Part shown: piece after piece, positions 52,332-60,582 of the stretch
Numbering within the stretch: position 1 is the stretch's first letter
Layout of the letters: each line of letters starts with the position of its first letter
NCBI RefSeq assembly: GCF_000702585.1
Contig: NZ_JNIQ01000001.1
Coordinates: forward strand, 25,001-89,000
DNA length: 64,000 nucleotides
Source of the DNA: Exiguobacterium aurantiacum DSM 6208
GTDB taxonomy: Bacteria; Bacillota; Bacilli; Exiguobacteriales; Exiguobacteriaceae
Direction of reading: 5' to 3'
Notes under the pieces: model-generated
The model's input: the letters and a program-made list of their open reading frames with translations, nothing else
The model's database searches: none
Told to the model about the DNA's origin: nothing
Made by a program: the position numbers and the translations under genes

Positions 52332-52356
52332 CGCTTCGCATCTACTTTCGTCTTAC

Positions 52357-52746
52357 TCATTCTTCTAACTGAAGGAGGTCACGGACTTCTTCGGCATCGG
52401 TTGGATTCATCTCAAACACGTCTTCTCCAGCGATCCCTCTCGTGAACTGCATCGTTCCCGCTTCGTCCTCCCAAATGTTCACCATCAATTCCATCGTCGA
52501 CTCCGCCGGGTTGTTGATCGTCACGACGTAGTCGGGTAACCCTTCTATCTCAACCTCAATCGCAGGACTCGCTTCCACAATCTCGATGAAGCGGTTAATG
52601 TCGGCTTCGTCCTGAACCGATGTCTCTGAGAAGACGACCGTCTCTTCATTTTTGTACGTGCCGACGACGAGCTCTCGCCCTTGTTCGCCACATGCGGCGA
52701 GCAGGAGGAGCGGAGCGAATAAGCAAGCGAGCAGTGTCCGGTTCAT
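52357..52746 (-). CDS. Small lipoprotein of unknown function
   Basis: The 129-residue protein has a lipoprotein signal (LLACLFAPLLLLAAC, lipobox LAAC) and an acidic, beta-rich mature part (VVGTYKNEETVVFSE, DYVVTINNPAESTMELMV). AAGGAGG lies 8 nt before the ATG. It is the last gene of a minus-strand run that starts with the four-helix proteins. Function unknown. Confidence 0.75.
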   Translation of the reverse strand: MNRTLLACLFAPLLLLAACGEQGRELVVGTYKNEETVVFSETSVQDEADINRFIEIVEASPAIEVEIEGLPDYVVTINNPAESTMELMVNIWEDEAGTMQFTRGIAGEDVFEMNPTDAEEVRDLLQLEE

Positions 52747-52761
52747 CCATCTTCCTCCTTG

Positions 52762-53247
52762 TCAGTTAAGCCGATTTTTCGTTGCTTCCCGATGTGCCAT
52801 CCGGAGCTCGTGATTGTTCACATGGTTCGGATCGATCAGTTCGAGCTTCCGGTTCACCCACACCGACAAGAAAATGAACGGGATGAACAGTGCGAGCAAC
52901 ATGACTGCAAACACGACGAGCGAACCTTCAATCGACCAGGCGATGGCGATGAAGAGACCGAGCAAGACGACGTTCGCGAGCACGATCCCGAACTCGAGAC
53001 GGACGAACTTCTGATAGCGCCCCTCGTCGTTAAACGTGAGCAGTAACTTCATCCGATGCCAGGCGCGGTACAAGCTCGGCAACTGGGTCGCCATGATGAT
53101 GACGGCGAACGTCACGAGCGAAATCTCTTGCGTGAAGATGAAGTAGAAGGCGATCCCTAAAATCATGAACGTGAGCAAGAGCGCAGTCTTGTTCACGTTG
53201 CGGTCGTTCTCGACCATTTGTTTGACGCGTTGTTCTTTTTCAACCAT
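52762..53247 (-). CDS. Four-helix membrane protein family (locus 3, HRMKLLLTFN type)
   Basis: A 161-residue member with N-terminal MVEKEQRVKQMVENDRNVNK, helix pairs at about 22-60 and 95-130, the loop HRMKLLLTFNDEGRYQKFVR and the tail RKLELIDPNHVNNHELRMA. It is a close paralogue of the next gene upstream (53263). The shared LLTFN loop and IDP-HV tail define one subgroup. Function unknown. Confidence 0.82.
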   Translation of the reverse strand: MVEKEQRVKQMVENDRNVNKTALLLTFMILGIAFYFIFTQEISLVTFAVIIMATQLPSLYRAWHRMKLLLTFNDEGRYQKFVRLEFGIVLANVVLLGLFIAIAWSIEGSLVVFAVMLLALFIPFIFLSVWVNRKLELIDPNHVNNHELRMAHREATKNRLN

Positions 53248-53262
53248 ATTGAATGTCCCCCA

Positions 53263-53742
53263 TCATGATATCTTTCGTTTTTGACGCTCGACTTGCGCTT
53301 TGCTGAGCTCTGTTCCGGTCACATGCTCCGGGTCAATCGCTTTCAACTCACGGTCGATGCGATAGCCGAGCACGATGAACGTGATCAAGCCGACGAGTAC
53401 GACGATGATGAGCGTCAGCAGCGTAATCCAACCAAGAATCGAGCTCGTGATCAACAGCAAGAGGAAGACGAGGTTCCCGACGGCCAATCCGAACTCGGAC
53501 CGTACTTTTTCTTGATAGCGGGCGTCGTCATTGAACGTGAGCAACAGTTTCATCCGATGCCAACTCTTATAAAGCATCGGGAACTGCCCGACCAAGATGA
53601 TGGGCAATAGGAGCAGCACATCTGTCGTCATAAAATAGATAATGAACAGCGCGATGAAACCGAATGTCGGATACAGCGTCTGCTTTTGTCGTTTGCGGTC
53701 GTTCTCAATCATGCGTTCTAGTCTTACTGTATGGTCAATCAT
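53263..53742 (-). CDS. Four-helix membrane protein family (locus 3, HRMKLLLTFN type)
   Basis: A 159-residue member with N-terminal IDHTVRLERMIENDRKRQKQ, the loop SWHRMKLLLTFNDDARYQEK and the tail ELKAIDPEHVTGTELSKAQ. It is strikingly similar to the 52762 gene in loop and layout, a probable tandem duplicate. AGGAGG lies before the ATG. Function unknown. Confidence 0.82.
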   Translation of the reverse strand: MIDHTVRLERMIENDRKRQKQTLYPTFGFIALFIIYFMTTDVLLLLPIILVGQFPMLYKSWHRMKLLLTFNDDARYQEKVRSEFGLAVGNLVFLLLLITSSILGWITLLTLIIVVLVGLITFIVLGYRIDRELKAIDPEHVTGTELSKAQVERQKRKIS

Positions 53743-53800
53743 CCAATCCTCCTAGCTAAATCTCATTTCCTTCTTTTACGAATCGATCGTTTAAAAGGTT

Positions 53801-54592
53801 TCACTCGAACGGAATGTCATGCTCGAGGATATATTTCGTCTCCTCATAAGTTTGTTTACTGTACGGGTCGTCGTGCTGTCGAAGCCCTTTAAAGAATGCT
53901 TCAATCGATGATTCTTCTTGAAGCCTCCGCGCCACAATCAAATGTTGCATCGTATAAATCGCTTCGTCTCGGAGCGTCTCGTCGTTCATCCATGTCAGTA
54001 ATTCCGTGACGAGCTCGTCTGTGCCAAGCATGTCGACTCCGTTCAACCACGTGTTCGCTCCCTTCGCCTTCTCACGCTTATCGGTGCTGTATAGTTGACG
54101 CCGCGCATAATCGATCAACGCCTCCCCCTCAGCGAGTCCAGTGAACGGCTCGAACTCGACCGTCGTGAGCGCTTCGGTGAATGCTCGGAACGAGTCGAAT
54201 AGGACATCAATCTGTTCGCTGTCCGTGTCGATATACGCAATCTTTGGCGTCGCGCTCTCGCGATAGTCGAACGCGAGGAAGAAGTGTCCATCACCTGCGA
54301 AGGCGATCAACCGGTCATCCGCGACGCCCCACTCGGTCAATAGCGCCTTCGATTGAATCAAGCCGTCCGATAGACCGACGCCGGCAATCGAGTCGACGAG
54401 CGCGATGTCGTCTTGTCCGTTCCACACAATCGGCAAGTCACGTGGCTCGACGCCACCACCGTTTTGGATACGAATCGCTTCAAGATAGTCGTCCGGGAGC
54501 TTCACCCCGAGGCGCGTCTCGACTGCTACCAATACTTCGTCTGTCAATTCGGGCAACCGATTCGAATCGTCCGGGTCCTGTCTCCATATCAT
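53801..54592 (-). CDS. SMI1/KNR4 (SUKH) domain protein
   Basis: The 263-residue soluble protein has an N-terminal SUKH-like domain (residues 10-140): EVLVAVETRLGVKLPDDYLE, QNGGGVEPRDLPI, LIAFAGDGHFFLAFDYR and IAYIDTDSEQ. A C-terminal helical domain of about 100 residues follows. SUKH proteins are common immunity proteins of contact-dependent toxin systems. It sits between members of the four-helix family, and no toxin gene is in the window. Confidence 0.85.
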   Translation of the reverse strand: MIWRQDPDDSNRLPELTDEVLVAVETRLGVKLPDDYLEAIRIQNGGGVEPRDLPIVWNGQDDIALVDSIAGVGLSDGLIQSKALLTEWGVADDRLIAFAGDGHFFLAFDYRESATPKIAYIDTDSEQIDVLFDSFRAFTEALTTVEFEPFTGLAEGEALIDYARRQLYSTDKREKAKGANTWLNGVDMLGTDELVTELLTWMNDETLRDEAIYTMQHLIVARRLQEESSIEAFFKGLRQHDDPYSKQTYEETKYILEHDIPFE

Positions 54593-54610
54593 GCTTTCAT
54601 CACTCCCACT

Positions 54611-55099
54611 TTATTCTTCCTCCCAATGCCGTTTCATCCGCTCCCGTTTCGTCAATCCAAGCAGGCTATCGGCGACGTGCTCGTCATCGATTTGAATCAG
54701 GCGTCGATCCACCACCATCTCGATGAACAAATAGCCGATCGACAAACTCACCACGGTACTTGTGAACAATGATAATGGAACGAATCCTGATGCAAAGAGC
54801 GACAATATCCCCATCATGCCAAACAGTAAGACGATATTCAAAAGCCCTTTGAAGCGAATCCAGCGCCGATACCGTTTATCCTCATTGAACGTCAACAGCG
54901 TCCGCGTCTTACGCCATGCGACAAAGCCGAGCGGCAACGCGACGATGAAAAAGAAGACGAATGCGGCGATCTGTTCATAAGCGCCTCCTGAAAAAAACCA
55001 AAGGCCGCCCGCGAGTCCGCTTAAAAATGTAGCGATCAACATCACGATCCCGGTTCGATTGCGTGAATATAACTGCTCGACTCGTTCTTCACGTGTCAT
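54611..55099 (-). CDS. Four-helix membrane protein family (locus 3, LLTFN type)
   Basis: About 162 residues. N-terminal MTREERVEQLYSRNR, loop WRKTRTLLTFNEDKRYRRWI, tail RLIQIDDEHVADSLLGLTK. It belongs to the LLTFN subgroup with 52762, 53263, 57060 and 58021. The ATG at 55099 follows GGGGGAATG. It is the first gene of its run, upstream of the SUKH gene. Confidence 0.8.
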   Translation of the reverse strand: MTREERVEQLYSRNRTGIVMLIATFLSGLAGGLWFFSGGAYEQIAAFVFFFIVALPLGFVAWRKTRTLLTFNEDKRYRRWIRFKGLLNIVLLFGMMGILSLFASGFVPLSLFTSTVVSLSIGYLFIEMVVDRRLIQIDDEHVADSLLGLTKRERMKRHWEEE

Positions 55100-55178
55100 C
55101 TTTTCATTCCCCCTTGAAACCAAATGCTTATGAGTTGCGTACATAAGAATAGCATACCAATAATTAGGAGGCTTTCAT

Positions 55179-55382
55179 ATGGATATCCTCATCTTAATCG
55201 CTTTACTCGGTGCCGTCGTGTTCATCCTCTTCAGCTGGAAACCGCATCACCGCTCCCCTTTCGAGCATCGTTCGACGTTTTATCCGAGAGAGTCGCAAAC
55301 GACAACATGCCCGCATTGCCAAACCTCTGTCAGAAGGCAGGAACACGGGCAGACTTGTCATAGTTGCGGGAAGTCGTTTTAA
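55179..55382 (+). CDS. Small membrane protein with a zinc-ribbon tail
   Basis: A 67-residue protein with one N-terminal helix (ILILIALLGAVVFILF) and a C-terminal zinc ribbon formed by CPHC and CHSC spaced by 15 residues. An AGGAGG-like site precedes the ATG. It lies alone on the plus strand among minus-strand genes. Function unknown. Confidence 0.7.
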   Translation: MDILILIALLGAVVFILFSWKPHHRSPFEHRSTFYPRESQTTTCPHCQTSVRRQEHGQTCHSCGKSF

Positions 55383-55384
55383 CG

Positions 55385-55858
55385 TCATCCGACGCGTCGG
55401 ACGCGCTCATTCACTACTTTTTCTTTCCCGCTCAATTGAAACAGCAACACCCCGCCGACAATCAAGATGATGCCGACGACCGTCTTCCACGTGAACGGAA
55501 TCGCCTCGAGCCCGAACCAACCGAGTGTGTCCCAGAGGAGCGCGAACAGGATTTGTGACACCATGACAATGGAGATGGCGTAACTCGGGCCGAGCCGCTC
55601 GACGCTTTGTGTCACGCTCATGACGACACCGACCCCGATAATGCCACTGAACCAATACCACGTCTCCATCCCCGTGACGGCAAACAAGGCCGTCCCATCA
55701 CTGATTAGTCCCGCGACGAGCGATGCGAAGAAGCCAAGCCCGAGGACGAGCGTCGTCGTGGCCCACGCGCCGACGCGTCGCTTCACGTTCGCATTGAACG
55801 TGTTTTGGATACAAACGAGCATCCCGCCGAACACGGCAAGCATCATCCCGATGGCCAT
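55385..55858 (-). CDS. YdcZ-family (DUF606) membrane protein, DMT superfamily
   Basis: The 157-residue protein has five helices and the DUF606 pattern: QNTFNANVKRRVGAW near the start, ERLGPSYAISIVMVSQILFAL (ERLGPSYAISIVMVSQ) in the middle and IPFTWKTVVGIILIVGGVLL at the end. Members resemble half a drug/metabolite transporter. With the 56542 gene it flanks a Crp-type regulator, and the pair may form a heterodimer (inference). Confidence 0.87.
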   Translation of the reverse strand: MAIGMMLAVFGGMLVCIQNTFNANVKRRVGAWATTTLVLGLGFFASLVAGLISDGTALFAVTGMETWYWFSGIIGVGVVMSVTQSVERLGPSYAISIVMVSQILFALLWDTLGWFGLEAIPFTWKTVVGIILIVGGVLLFQLSGKEKVVNERVRRVG

Positions 55859-55870
55859 ACGTTTCCCTCC

Positions 55871-56548
55871 TCACTCATAAATACTCTCTCCCGCCACATC
55901 AATGAGACGATTCCGATCGACGACCGTGATCGACCGTCTGTCCCGTTCAATCAACCCGTCCTCGACGAACCGTTTGAGTGTCCGATTGACGTGCCGATAG
56001 CTCGTCCCAATCAAATCGGCGATGTCGGTCAACTCATCGACCGTCGAGCCAAGCGTCGTCGTCTCAGGTGTCATCGACAACAAATAACTCGCGAGCCGGA
56101 CGTCGATCGGATAAAACAAGTTGAAGCTCATCGATTGCGACTTTCGCTCGAACTTGCGGGTGATCTCCGCTAATAAGTAGTTGAGCCAAATGACGTCTTC
56201 AGTCGCGTGACACGCCAACGCCTCGAACGAAATGACAAGCATCTCGCCGGTCGTCACCGCCTCGACCGTGTTCAAATAAGGAGTCCGCTGCACATATTCG
56301 ATGTCCCCGATCAAGTCGAGCGGTTGCTTGAACGACAAGACGAGCCGCTTCCCCGCAGCCGACGTGTGAGAGACGCGTATCTTCCCGTTGACGAGAAAAC
56401 GGAGTGCATGGGCTGCGTCACCTTGCGTACAAATCGTCGCCCCCGGTGCGTAACGGACGAGCGTCAAATCGGGCCATGCCGCGCGCGGCAACACCTCGTC
56501 GAGCCCGACTTGGCTCATGTAGCGTTCCACTTGCTCGTTCCCTACCAT
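55871..56548 (-). CDS. Crp/Fnr-family regulator (YeiL-like)
   Basis: The 225-residue regulator has an N-terminal cyclic-nucleotide-like beta barrel (YAPGATICTQGDAAHALRFLVNGKIRVS in parts such as GATICTQGDAAHAL) and a C-terminal winged helix (LTDIADLIGTSYRHVNRTLKRF). It overlaps the upstream YdcZ gene by 7 bp and precedes the second one by 12 bp, so it very likely controls this transporter pair. Few Cys residues are present, so it is not an iron-sulfur Fnr. Confidence 0.88.
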   Translation of the reverse strand: MVGNEQVERYMSQVGLDEVLPRAAWPDLTLVRYAPGATICTQGDAAHALRFLVNGKIRVSHTSAAGKRLVLSFKQPLDLIGDIEYVQRTPYLNTVEAVTTGEMLVISFEALACHATEDVIWLNYLLAEITRKFERKSQSMSFNLFYPIDVRLASYLLSMTPETTTLGSTVDELTDIADLIGTSYRHVNRTLKRFVEDGLIERDRRSITVVDRNRLIDVAGESIYE

Positions 56549-56967
56549 TTCAACAACACCACCCCGGCAACCATCATCGCCACACCGATAAGTTGCGTGA
56601 CGTTCAAACGACGTCGCACCATCCCGAACCAGCCACGTCCGTCAATGACGAGGGCAAGCGCGAGCTGGGCGATTAAAAACAACGAAATCGTGAGCGTGAC
56701 GCCGAGCGTGTGCACAGCCGTCATGTTGCTGAACAAGATGAGCGCCGCGAAGGCTCCGCCTGACAGATAGAGTGGCTTCACATGTCGCATCTCGCGATAC
56801 GTCCGGTCGCGGACGAGGAGCATGATGAGGAGCGCCACGATAAAACCGGTCAGCTGGGTGAGCGTCGCCGCCTGCCATGTACCGATCGCAGAACTGATAT
56901 TGGCATTGGCCACACTTTGTAAGGTCAAAAAGAAACCGCCGCTGATAGCGAACAAGACACCGCGCAT
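56542..56967 (-). CDS. YdcZ-family (DUF606) membrane protein
   Basis: The 141-residue protein has five helices with the DUF606 pattern (FLTLQSVANANISSAIGTWQ at the start, LALVIDGRGWFGMVRRRLN near the end). I chose the ATG at 56967, 6 nt after GGGGGAG. It is the first gene of the YdcZ-Crp-YdcZ operon. Confidence 0.85.
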   Translation of the reverse strand: MRGVLFAISGGFFLTLQSVANANISSAIGTWQAATLTQLTGFIVALLIMLLVRDRTYREMRHVKPLYLSGGAFAALILFSNMTAVHTLGVTLTISLFLIAQLALALVIDGRGWFGMVRRRLNVTQLIGVAMMVAGVVLLKW

Positions 56968-57059
56968 CTCCATCTCCCCCTTTTTTCTTTAGTTAACAAT
57001 AATGGACAGCTTCGATAAAGGACAGATGTCCTGAACCATGAAAAAAAGGCCATGACGAA

Positions 57060-57542
57060 TCATAGACCTGCGCGATATGCTTCCAATCGCTCTTCTTTCG
57101 CGACCGACAGTTGCTTATTCGTGACGTGTGCCGGGTCAATCTGACGGATGCGTCGCTGCAAGAAGCGCGAGACCCCGAACGTCAACGTCGAGACCCCACC
57201 GATGATACCAAGCAGCCATGGCAGTGACAGGCTTTCCGCGAGGTAGCCAATCACAAGGCCGAGATACACAACAAACTGAAGCCAGAGAGAGGCAAACTCG
57301 AAATAGATGAGCCGACTGTAGCGTCGATCCTCATTGAACGTCAGTAACAGTTTCGTCTTCCGCCACTCCAAACAGAGATACGGGAAAAAGAGGACGAGCG
57401 TACTGAAAGGCACCCATCTCGGGGAAGCGCCGCTCACAAGGATCGTCACGACGATCCCGACAAACCAAACGCCCCAGCGCCAGCGCCAATGGACGTCGTC
57501 TTGCTCCAACAACTGTTTAATTCGTGTTTCTTTCGTTACCAT
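57060..57542 (-). CDS. Four-helix membrane protein family (locus 4, LLTFN type)
   Basis: About 160 residues. N-terminal MVTKETRIKQLLEQDD, loop EWRKTKLLLTFNEDRRYSRL, tail RIRQIDPAHVTNKQLSVAK. The ATG at 57542 follows GAGGAG and lies inside the 3' end of the upstream gene (26-bp overlap), so expression is coupled. It is the last of seven family members in a row. Confidence 0.8.
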   Translation of the reverse strand: MVTKETRIKQLLEQDDVHWRWRWGVWFVGIVVTILVSGASPRWVPFSTLVLFFPYLCLEWRKTKLLLTFNEDRRYSRLIYFEFASLWLQFVVYLGLVIGYLAESLSLPWLLGIIGGVSTLTFGVSRFLQRRIRQIDPAHVTNKQLSVAKEERLEAYRAGL

Positions 57543-58011
57543 ATGTACTCCTCTCGTACGAGCGGTAGAACCGCGAGATGTCGTTTCGGGTCGGCTGATT
57601 TGGGTCAACGTGCTCGAGCTGTCGACGTGTCGTGTAATGATGCCACCCTAACATCACCGAACAGACACCGTAAACCATCCATCCGATGATCGGGACGCCC
57701 AAACGACTGAAAATCACCGCCGCTGTGACCCACACCATCCAAAGAGGATACATGCCATACAAGCGCTTTGTAAGCAATTCGCCACGTCCGGTCGTAAGCG
57801 TCATCGCTTTCTTTCCTTCACGGAGCATGATACGCACTAGACCGATTGATACGAGTAGGGACCCAATCCCCCATACCCACCAGAAGTCCTCAAACCCTAA
57901 CGTGAACGAGTTGAAGAAGATGAGTGCCATTGTCAGCCAAAGACTACTGCGTTGATGTTTTTCTCGATATTGGCCTAACGCTTGAATCCGTTCTTGTTTC
58001 GTCATAGTCAT
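57517..58011 (-). CDS. Four-helix membrane protein family (locus 4, PTR tail type)
   Basis: A 164-residue member with N-terminal MTMTKQERIQALGQYREKH, a divergent central loop (LREGKKAMTLTTGRGELLTK) and the tail RQLEHVDPNQPTRNDISRFY. The tail DPNQPTR matches DPEQPTR of the 59960 gene. Its 3' end overlaps the next gene by 26 bp. Function unknown. Confidence 0.78.
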   Translation of the reverse strand: MTMTKQERIQALGQYREKHQRSSLWLTMALIFFNSFTLGFEDFWWVWGIGSLLVSIGLVRIMLREGKKAMTLTTGRGELLTKRLYGMYPLWMVWVTAAVIFSRLGVPIIGWMVYGVCSVMLGWHHYTTRRQLEHVDPNQPTRNDISRFYRSYERSTYGNERNTN

Positions 58012-58020
58012 GTCGTCCTT

Positions 58021-58503
58021 TTATTCTTGTATTTCATCAAGTTGATGCTTCGACTTCGCACGGTTCGCTTTCGCCAACATGCTAGACGTCACGTGCTCCG
58101 AATCGATTTCGAGCAACTTCCGGTCCAGCCAAAATGGCCATAAGACTGACGGTGGACCCCCGAGGATGATCACCCACATAAGAGCGTCTCGGTGAATGTT
58201 TCCGGTCAAAAGCAAAGCGACGAGGCTAAACAGCAAGACGAACGTGAAACAGAGAATCGCAAAATTCAGCCGAATGAGACGTTGATATAAACGGTCGCGG
58301 TTGAACGTGAGATAGGCGCGTGTCTGCCTCCACTCGACCCACATCATCGGAACGAGACTGATGACAGCGAGCGCACCGGAATACACAAGGTCCATCATGA
58401 AGTATAATGATGCCCCCAAAATGAAGAGCGTGCTCGCGATGACGATGCGATGATATCGCTTCTTGATGTTCACTAATTTAGATAGTCTGGCTTCCCGTTC
58501 CAT
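58021..58503 (-). CDS. Four-helix membrane protein family (locus 4, LTFN type)
   Basis: About 160 residues with N-terminal MEREARLSKLVNIKKRYHR, loop EWRQTRAYLTFNRDRLYQRL and tail KLLEIDSEHVTSSMLAKAN. The ATG at 58503 is 6 nt after AGGAGG. It belongs to the LLTFN subgroup although it stands among PTR-type members. Function unknown. Confidence 0.8.
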   Translation of the reverse strand: MEREARLSKLVNIKKRYHRIVIASTLFILGASLYFMMDLVYSGALAVISLVPMMWVEWRQTRAYLTFNRDRLYQRLIRLNFAILCFTFVLLFSLVALLLTGNIHRDALMWVIILGGPPSVLWPFWLDRKLLEIDSEHVTSSMLAKANRAKSKHQLDEIQE

Positions 58504-58513
58504 CATATCCCTC

Positions 58514-58768
58514 CTAATCTCTCACGTAATCGAGTCGCATCTCACGAAACAATGGATGCTCCGGATCGATAGCAGACAATCGCTCGTCTTGTCGTCGAAT
58601 CCATCGGTATCCGACGTAGAGAACGCCACCGGTCACAATCAAAATCCATGCGTAGGTCCATCCGAGTTTGAGCGTCAATGCGACCGAGAGAATAGACATC
58701 ACAAATACCCCGAATAGGAATCCGTTCCGCCGTGTGATGATTCGCTTGGCCGATTCGTGTTCAGTCAT
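58514..58768 (-). CDS. C-terminal half of a split four-helix family member
   Basis: An 84-residue product with only the second helix pair, beginning MTEHESAKRIITRRNGF, which aligns with the central loop of full members (DHPDVKRIITMQY), and ending ERLSAIDPEHPLFREMRLD. Its ATG overlaps the stop of the upstream half by 4 bp (ATGA). Either one full gene was split by a one-base frameshift, or the halves are now made as two coupled proteins. Confidence 0.65.
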   Translation of the reverse strand: MTEHESAKRIITRRNGFLFGVFVMSILSVALTLKLGWTYAWILIVTGGVLYVGYRWIRRQDERLSAIDPEHPLFREMRLDYVRD

Positions 58769-58965
58769 ATTCGCCTCGATTCGATTCGCTTTAAAGAAGG
58801 AAGCAACAAGCAAACAGCGATACCGAGCACATACCATCCATTCCATGAATTTGAACGAATCAAGCCGACCGTAAAAAATGTCATCGGAAAGGTAGTGAGC
58901 CCTTGTAGGACTGCCATCTTCATGTTCGATTTATAGATGGCATTGATGCGTTCTTGTTTTGTCAT
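58765..58965 (-). CDS. N-terminal half of a split four-helix family member
   Basis: A 66-residue product with the family N-terminus MTKQERINAIYKSNMK, the first helix pair and then KRIESRRI, where the frame ends in ATGA. Full members continue here with the basic loop, which is found in the next frame. The AAGGAG abuts the ATG; GGTGAG further upstream is better spaced. Confidence 0.65.
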   Translation of the reverse strand: MTKQERINAIYKSNMKMAVLQGLTTFPMTFFTVGLIRSNSWNGWYVLGIAVCLLLPSLKRIESRRI

Positions 58966-58974
58966 CTCCTTAGC

Positions 58975-59424
58975 TCACCATCCCCTCACTTCACGTCGCA
59001 TCGGTTGCTCGGAATCGCTTTGTCTCACTTTTTCATCTAATGCCCGTTCTGAAACCGAGAGAATGAAAATACCGACCGTGAAGCCGACGAATGGCAACCA
59101 ACTGACCGCCTCCGATTTCATTAGCCACGGAAATACGAGTCCGATAAAGAGAATCAACACATAATCAAACACATACTGGATCGAGATGAGGCGTTTCGTA
59201 CGGACATGCTCCGTGAAACTGCTCATGAATCGATACTCCCGCTGGAGGGCATACCCATACAGCAACGTCGTCAAAACGAGCAGGACTCCGTATAGGAATT
59301 CCTGCGTAGTTGTCTGTAGCAGTAAAAACAGCAGTACAGCGAACGGAATCGCAAAAGTAACACGCAGAAAGAACCACTTCCGATTCCCTTGCTTCATTGT
59401 CGTGAGTCGCTGTTGTTTGTTCAT
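58975..59424 (-). CDS. Four-helix membrane protein family (locus 4)
   Basis: A 149-residue member with N-terminal MNKQQRLTTMKQGNRKW, loop LQREYRFMSSFTEHVRTKRL followed by ISIQY, and tail RALDEKVRQSDSEQPMRREV. It is close to the 59960 and 45009 proteins. It overlaps its upstream neighbour by 4 bp (ATGA). Function unknown. Confidence 0.8.
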   Translation of the reverse strand: MNKQQRLTTMKQGNRKWFFLRVTFAIPFAVLLFLLLQTTTQEFLYGVLLVLTTLLYGYALQREYRFMSSFTEHVRTKRLISIQYVFDYVLILFIGLVFPWLMKSEAVSWLPFVGFTVGIFILSVSERALDEKVRQSDSEQPMRREVRGW

Positions 59425-59855
59425 CTCGTGTCTCCTTTGTTTATTATGGCTTCACTATGAAGCGATGTTCTCAACTTTCCTTCGAGAATCCATTGGATGG
59501 TTAATAAGACGAACAGTCCTAGTAGAAGGGTGATGATGATTGAAATGGGTGAAAGACCAAACTTTACTGAAAACGGAAAAGCGATACCGAGCCACGCAAT
59601 CATTAAGAAATCAATGCCATACAATTGACGAACGATGCGTTTCACAGGTGCCGGTGTATCTAGTGTCACGTTGTTCGCTCGACGTGCGAGAACAACCGCT
59701 GTAAAAAGGGATGCCACTCCCATCCCTACGGCATATGTCAGGTAATGGATTGCTGACTCTGTGTATAACAGGACAAGCACACCTACCGGGATGGCCAATC
59801 CGATTCGAAGCCATATCCGTTCACGGCGTAGCCGTCTCAATGTTTGATTTGTCAT
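59421..59855 (-). CDS. Four-helix membrane protein family (locus 4), diverged tail
   Basis: About 144 residues. N-terminal MTNQTLRRLRRERIWLR, loop ARRANNVTLDTPAPVKRIVR then QLYGI, and a tail (LEGKLRTSLHSEAIINKGD) that has lost the DPEQP motif. The ATG at 59855 is the first to give the family N-terminus; a longer frame from 59906 is open. It is coupled to the next gene by ATGA. Confidence 0.75.
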   Translation of the reverse strand: MTNQTLRRLRRERIWLRIGLAIPVGVLVLLYTESAIHYLTYAVGMGVASLFTAVVLARRANNVTLDTPAPVKRIVRQLYGIDFLMIAWLGIAFPFSVKFGLSPISIIITLLLGLFVLLTIQWILEGKLRTSLHSEAIINKGDTR

Positions 59856-59959
59856 TTCTCGTTTTCCCTTCATCGTATATCCCACTTTGAATCCGAATAC
59901 GTTCAATTTCTCTGTGCGTCGGTCGATTGCGTAACACGAAGTGAGGTAGCCTCTACTTG

Positions 59960-60427
59960 TTACGCCTTGCTAGAAAAACGGGCATCACGTACGTCACGCC
60001 GTGTCGGCTGTTCGGGATCGAGTCGACGAATCCGTTCGTCGAACATTGCTTGTATGTATAAAATGCATAAGGCGGCCCCGAAAAAGAGAACGAACGGCAC
60101 CCATGACCAGACCATCAAGCGAATCGCGAGCGGATTCACTACGGCGAGTAAAAAGATGAAGAGCACCTCGAGCCGATATTGCATCGTGATGATGCGTTTG
60201 ACATCCGGGTGGTCCGTCAACCGTCTCAACTCGTCTGCCTCTTTCGTAAACAGTCGTGCACTCAACACAATAAGGAGACCGAGTAGAGGCAATCCAATCC
60301 AGCTCCTTGCTTCTACTGTCATCAGCAGATATACGCCGATCGCTGCCGGAATCGCCAACCCGAGACGACCAATCCACCATGCCCGATTCGTCTCACGAAT
60401 GACGTTCAATCGTTGTTGCTTTAACAT
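59960..60427 (-). CDS. Four-helix membrane protein family (locus 4, first gene)
   Basis: A 155-residue member with N-terminal MLKQQRLNVIRETNRAWW, loop ADELRRLTDHPDVKRIITMQ then YRLEV, and tail DERIRRLDPEQPTRRDVRDA. It is the clearest example of the PTR-tail subgroup. GAGGTG lies 6 nt before the ATG at 60427. It heads the run of seven members down to 57060. Function unknown. Confidence 0.82.
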   Translation of the reverse strand: MLKQQRLNVIRETNRAWWIGRLGLAIPAAIGVYLLMTVEARSWIGLPLLGLLIVLSARLFTKEADELRRLTDHPDVKRIITMQYRLEVLFIFLLAVVNPLAIRLMVWSWVPFVLFFGAALCILYIQAMFDERIRRLDPEQPTRRDVRDARFSSKA

Positions 60428-60511
60428 TTCATTCACCTCTTTCTCTCATTATACGTATACACGACCAAGAAAGTTCCGTTATTTTACAATTTTATGACCT
60501 GTGCAAGTTGA

Positions 60512-60555
60512 TTGACTAAAGTTGAATCTCGTTTTATAGTTTAGTTAACTTAACT
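60512..60555 (+). promoter_or_regulatory. Promoter and MarR operator of the MFS-MarR operon
   Basis: TTGACT (60512-60517) and TATAGT (60535-60540) are 17 nt apart. The near-palindrome AGTTAACTTAACT (60543-60555) sits right on the predicted start, where the downstream MarR protein would block transcription. Confidence 0.78.
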
Positions 60556-60582
60556 TTAATAAAGAAAGCATGAGGTTATCTT

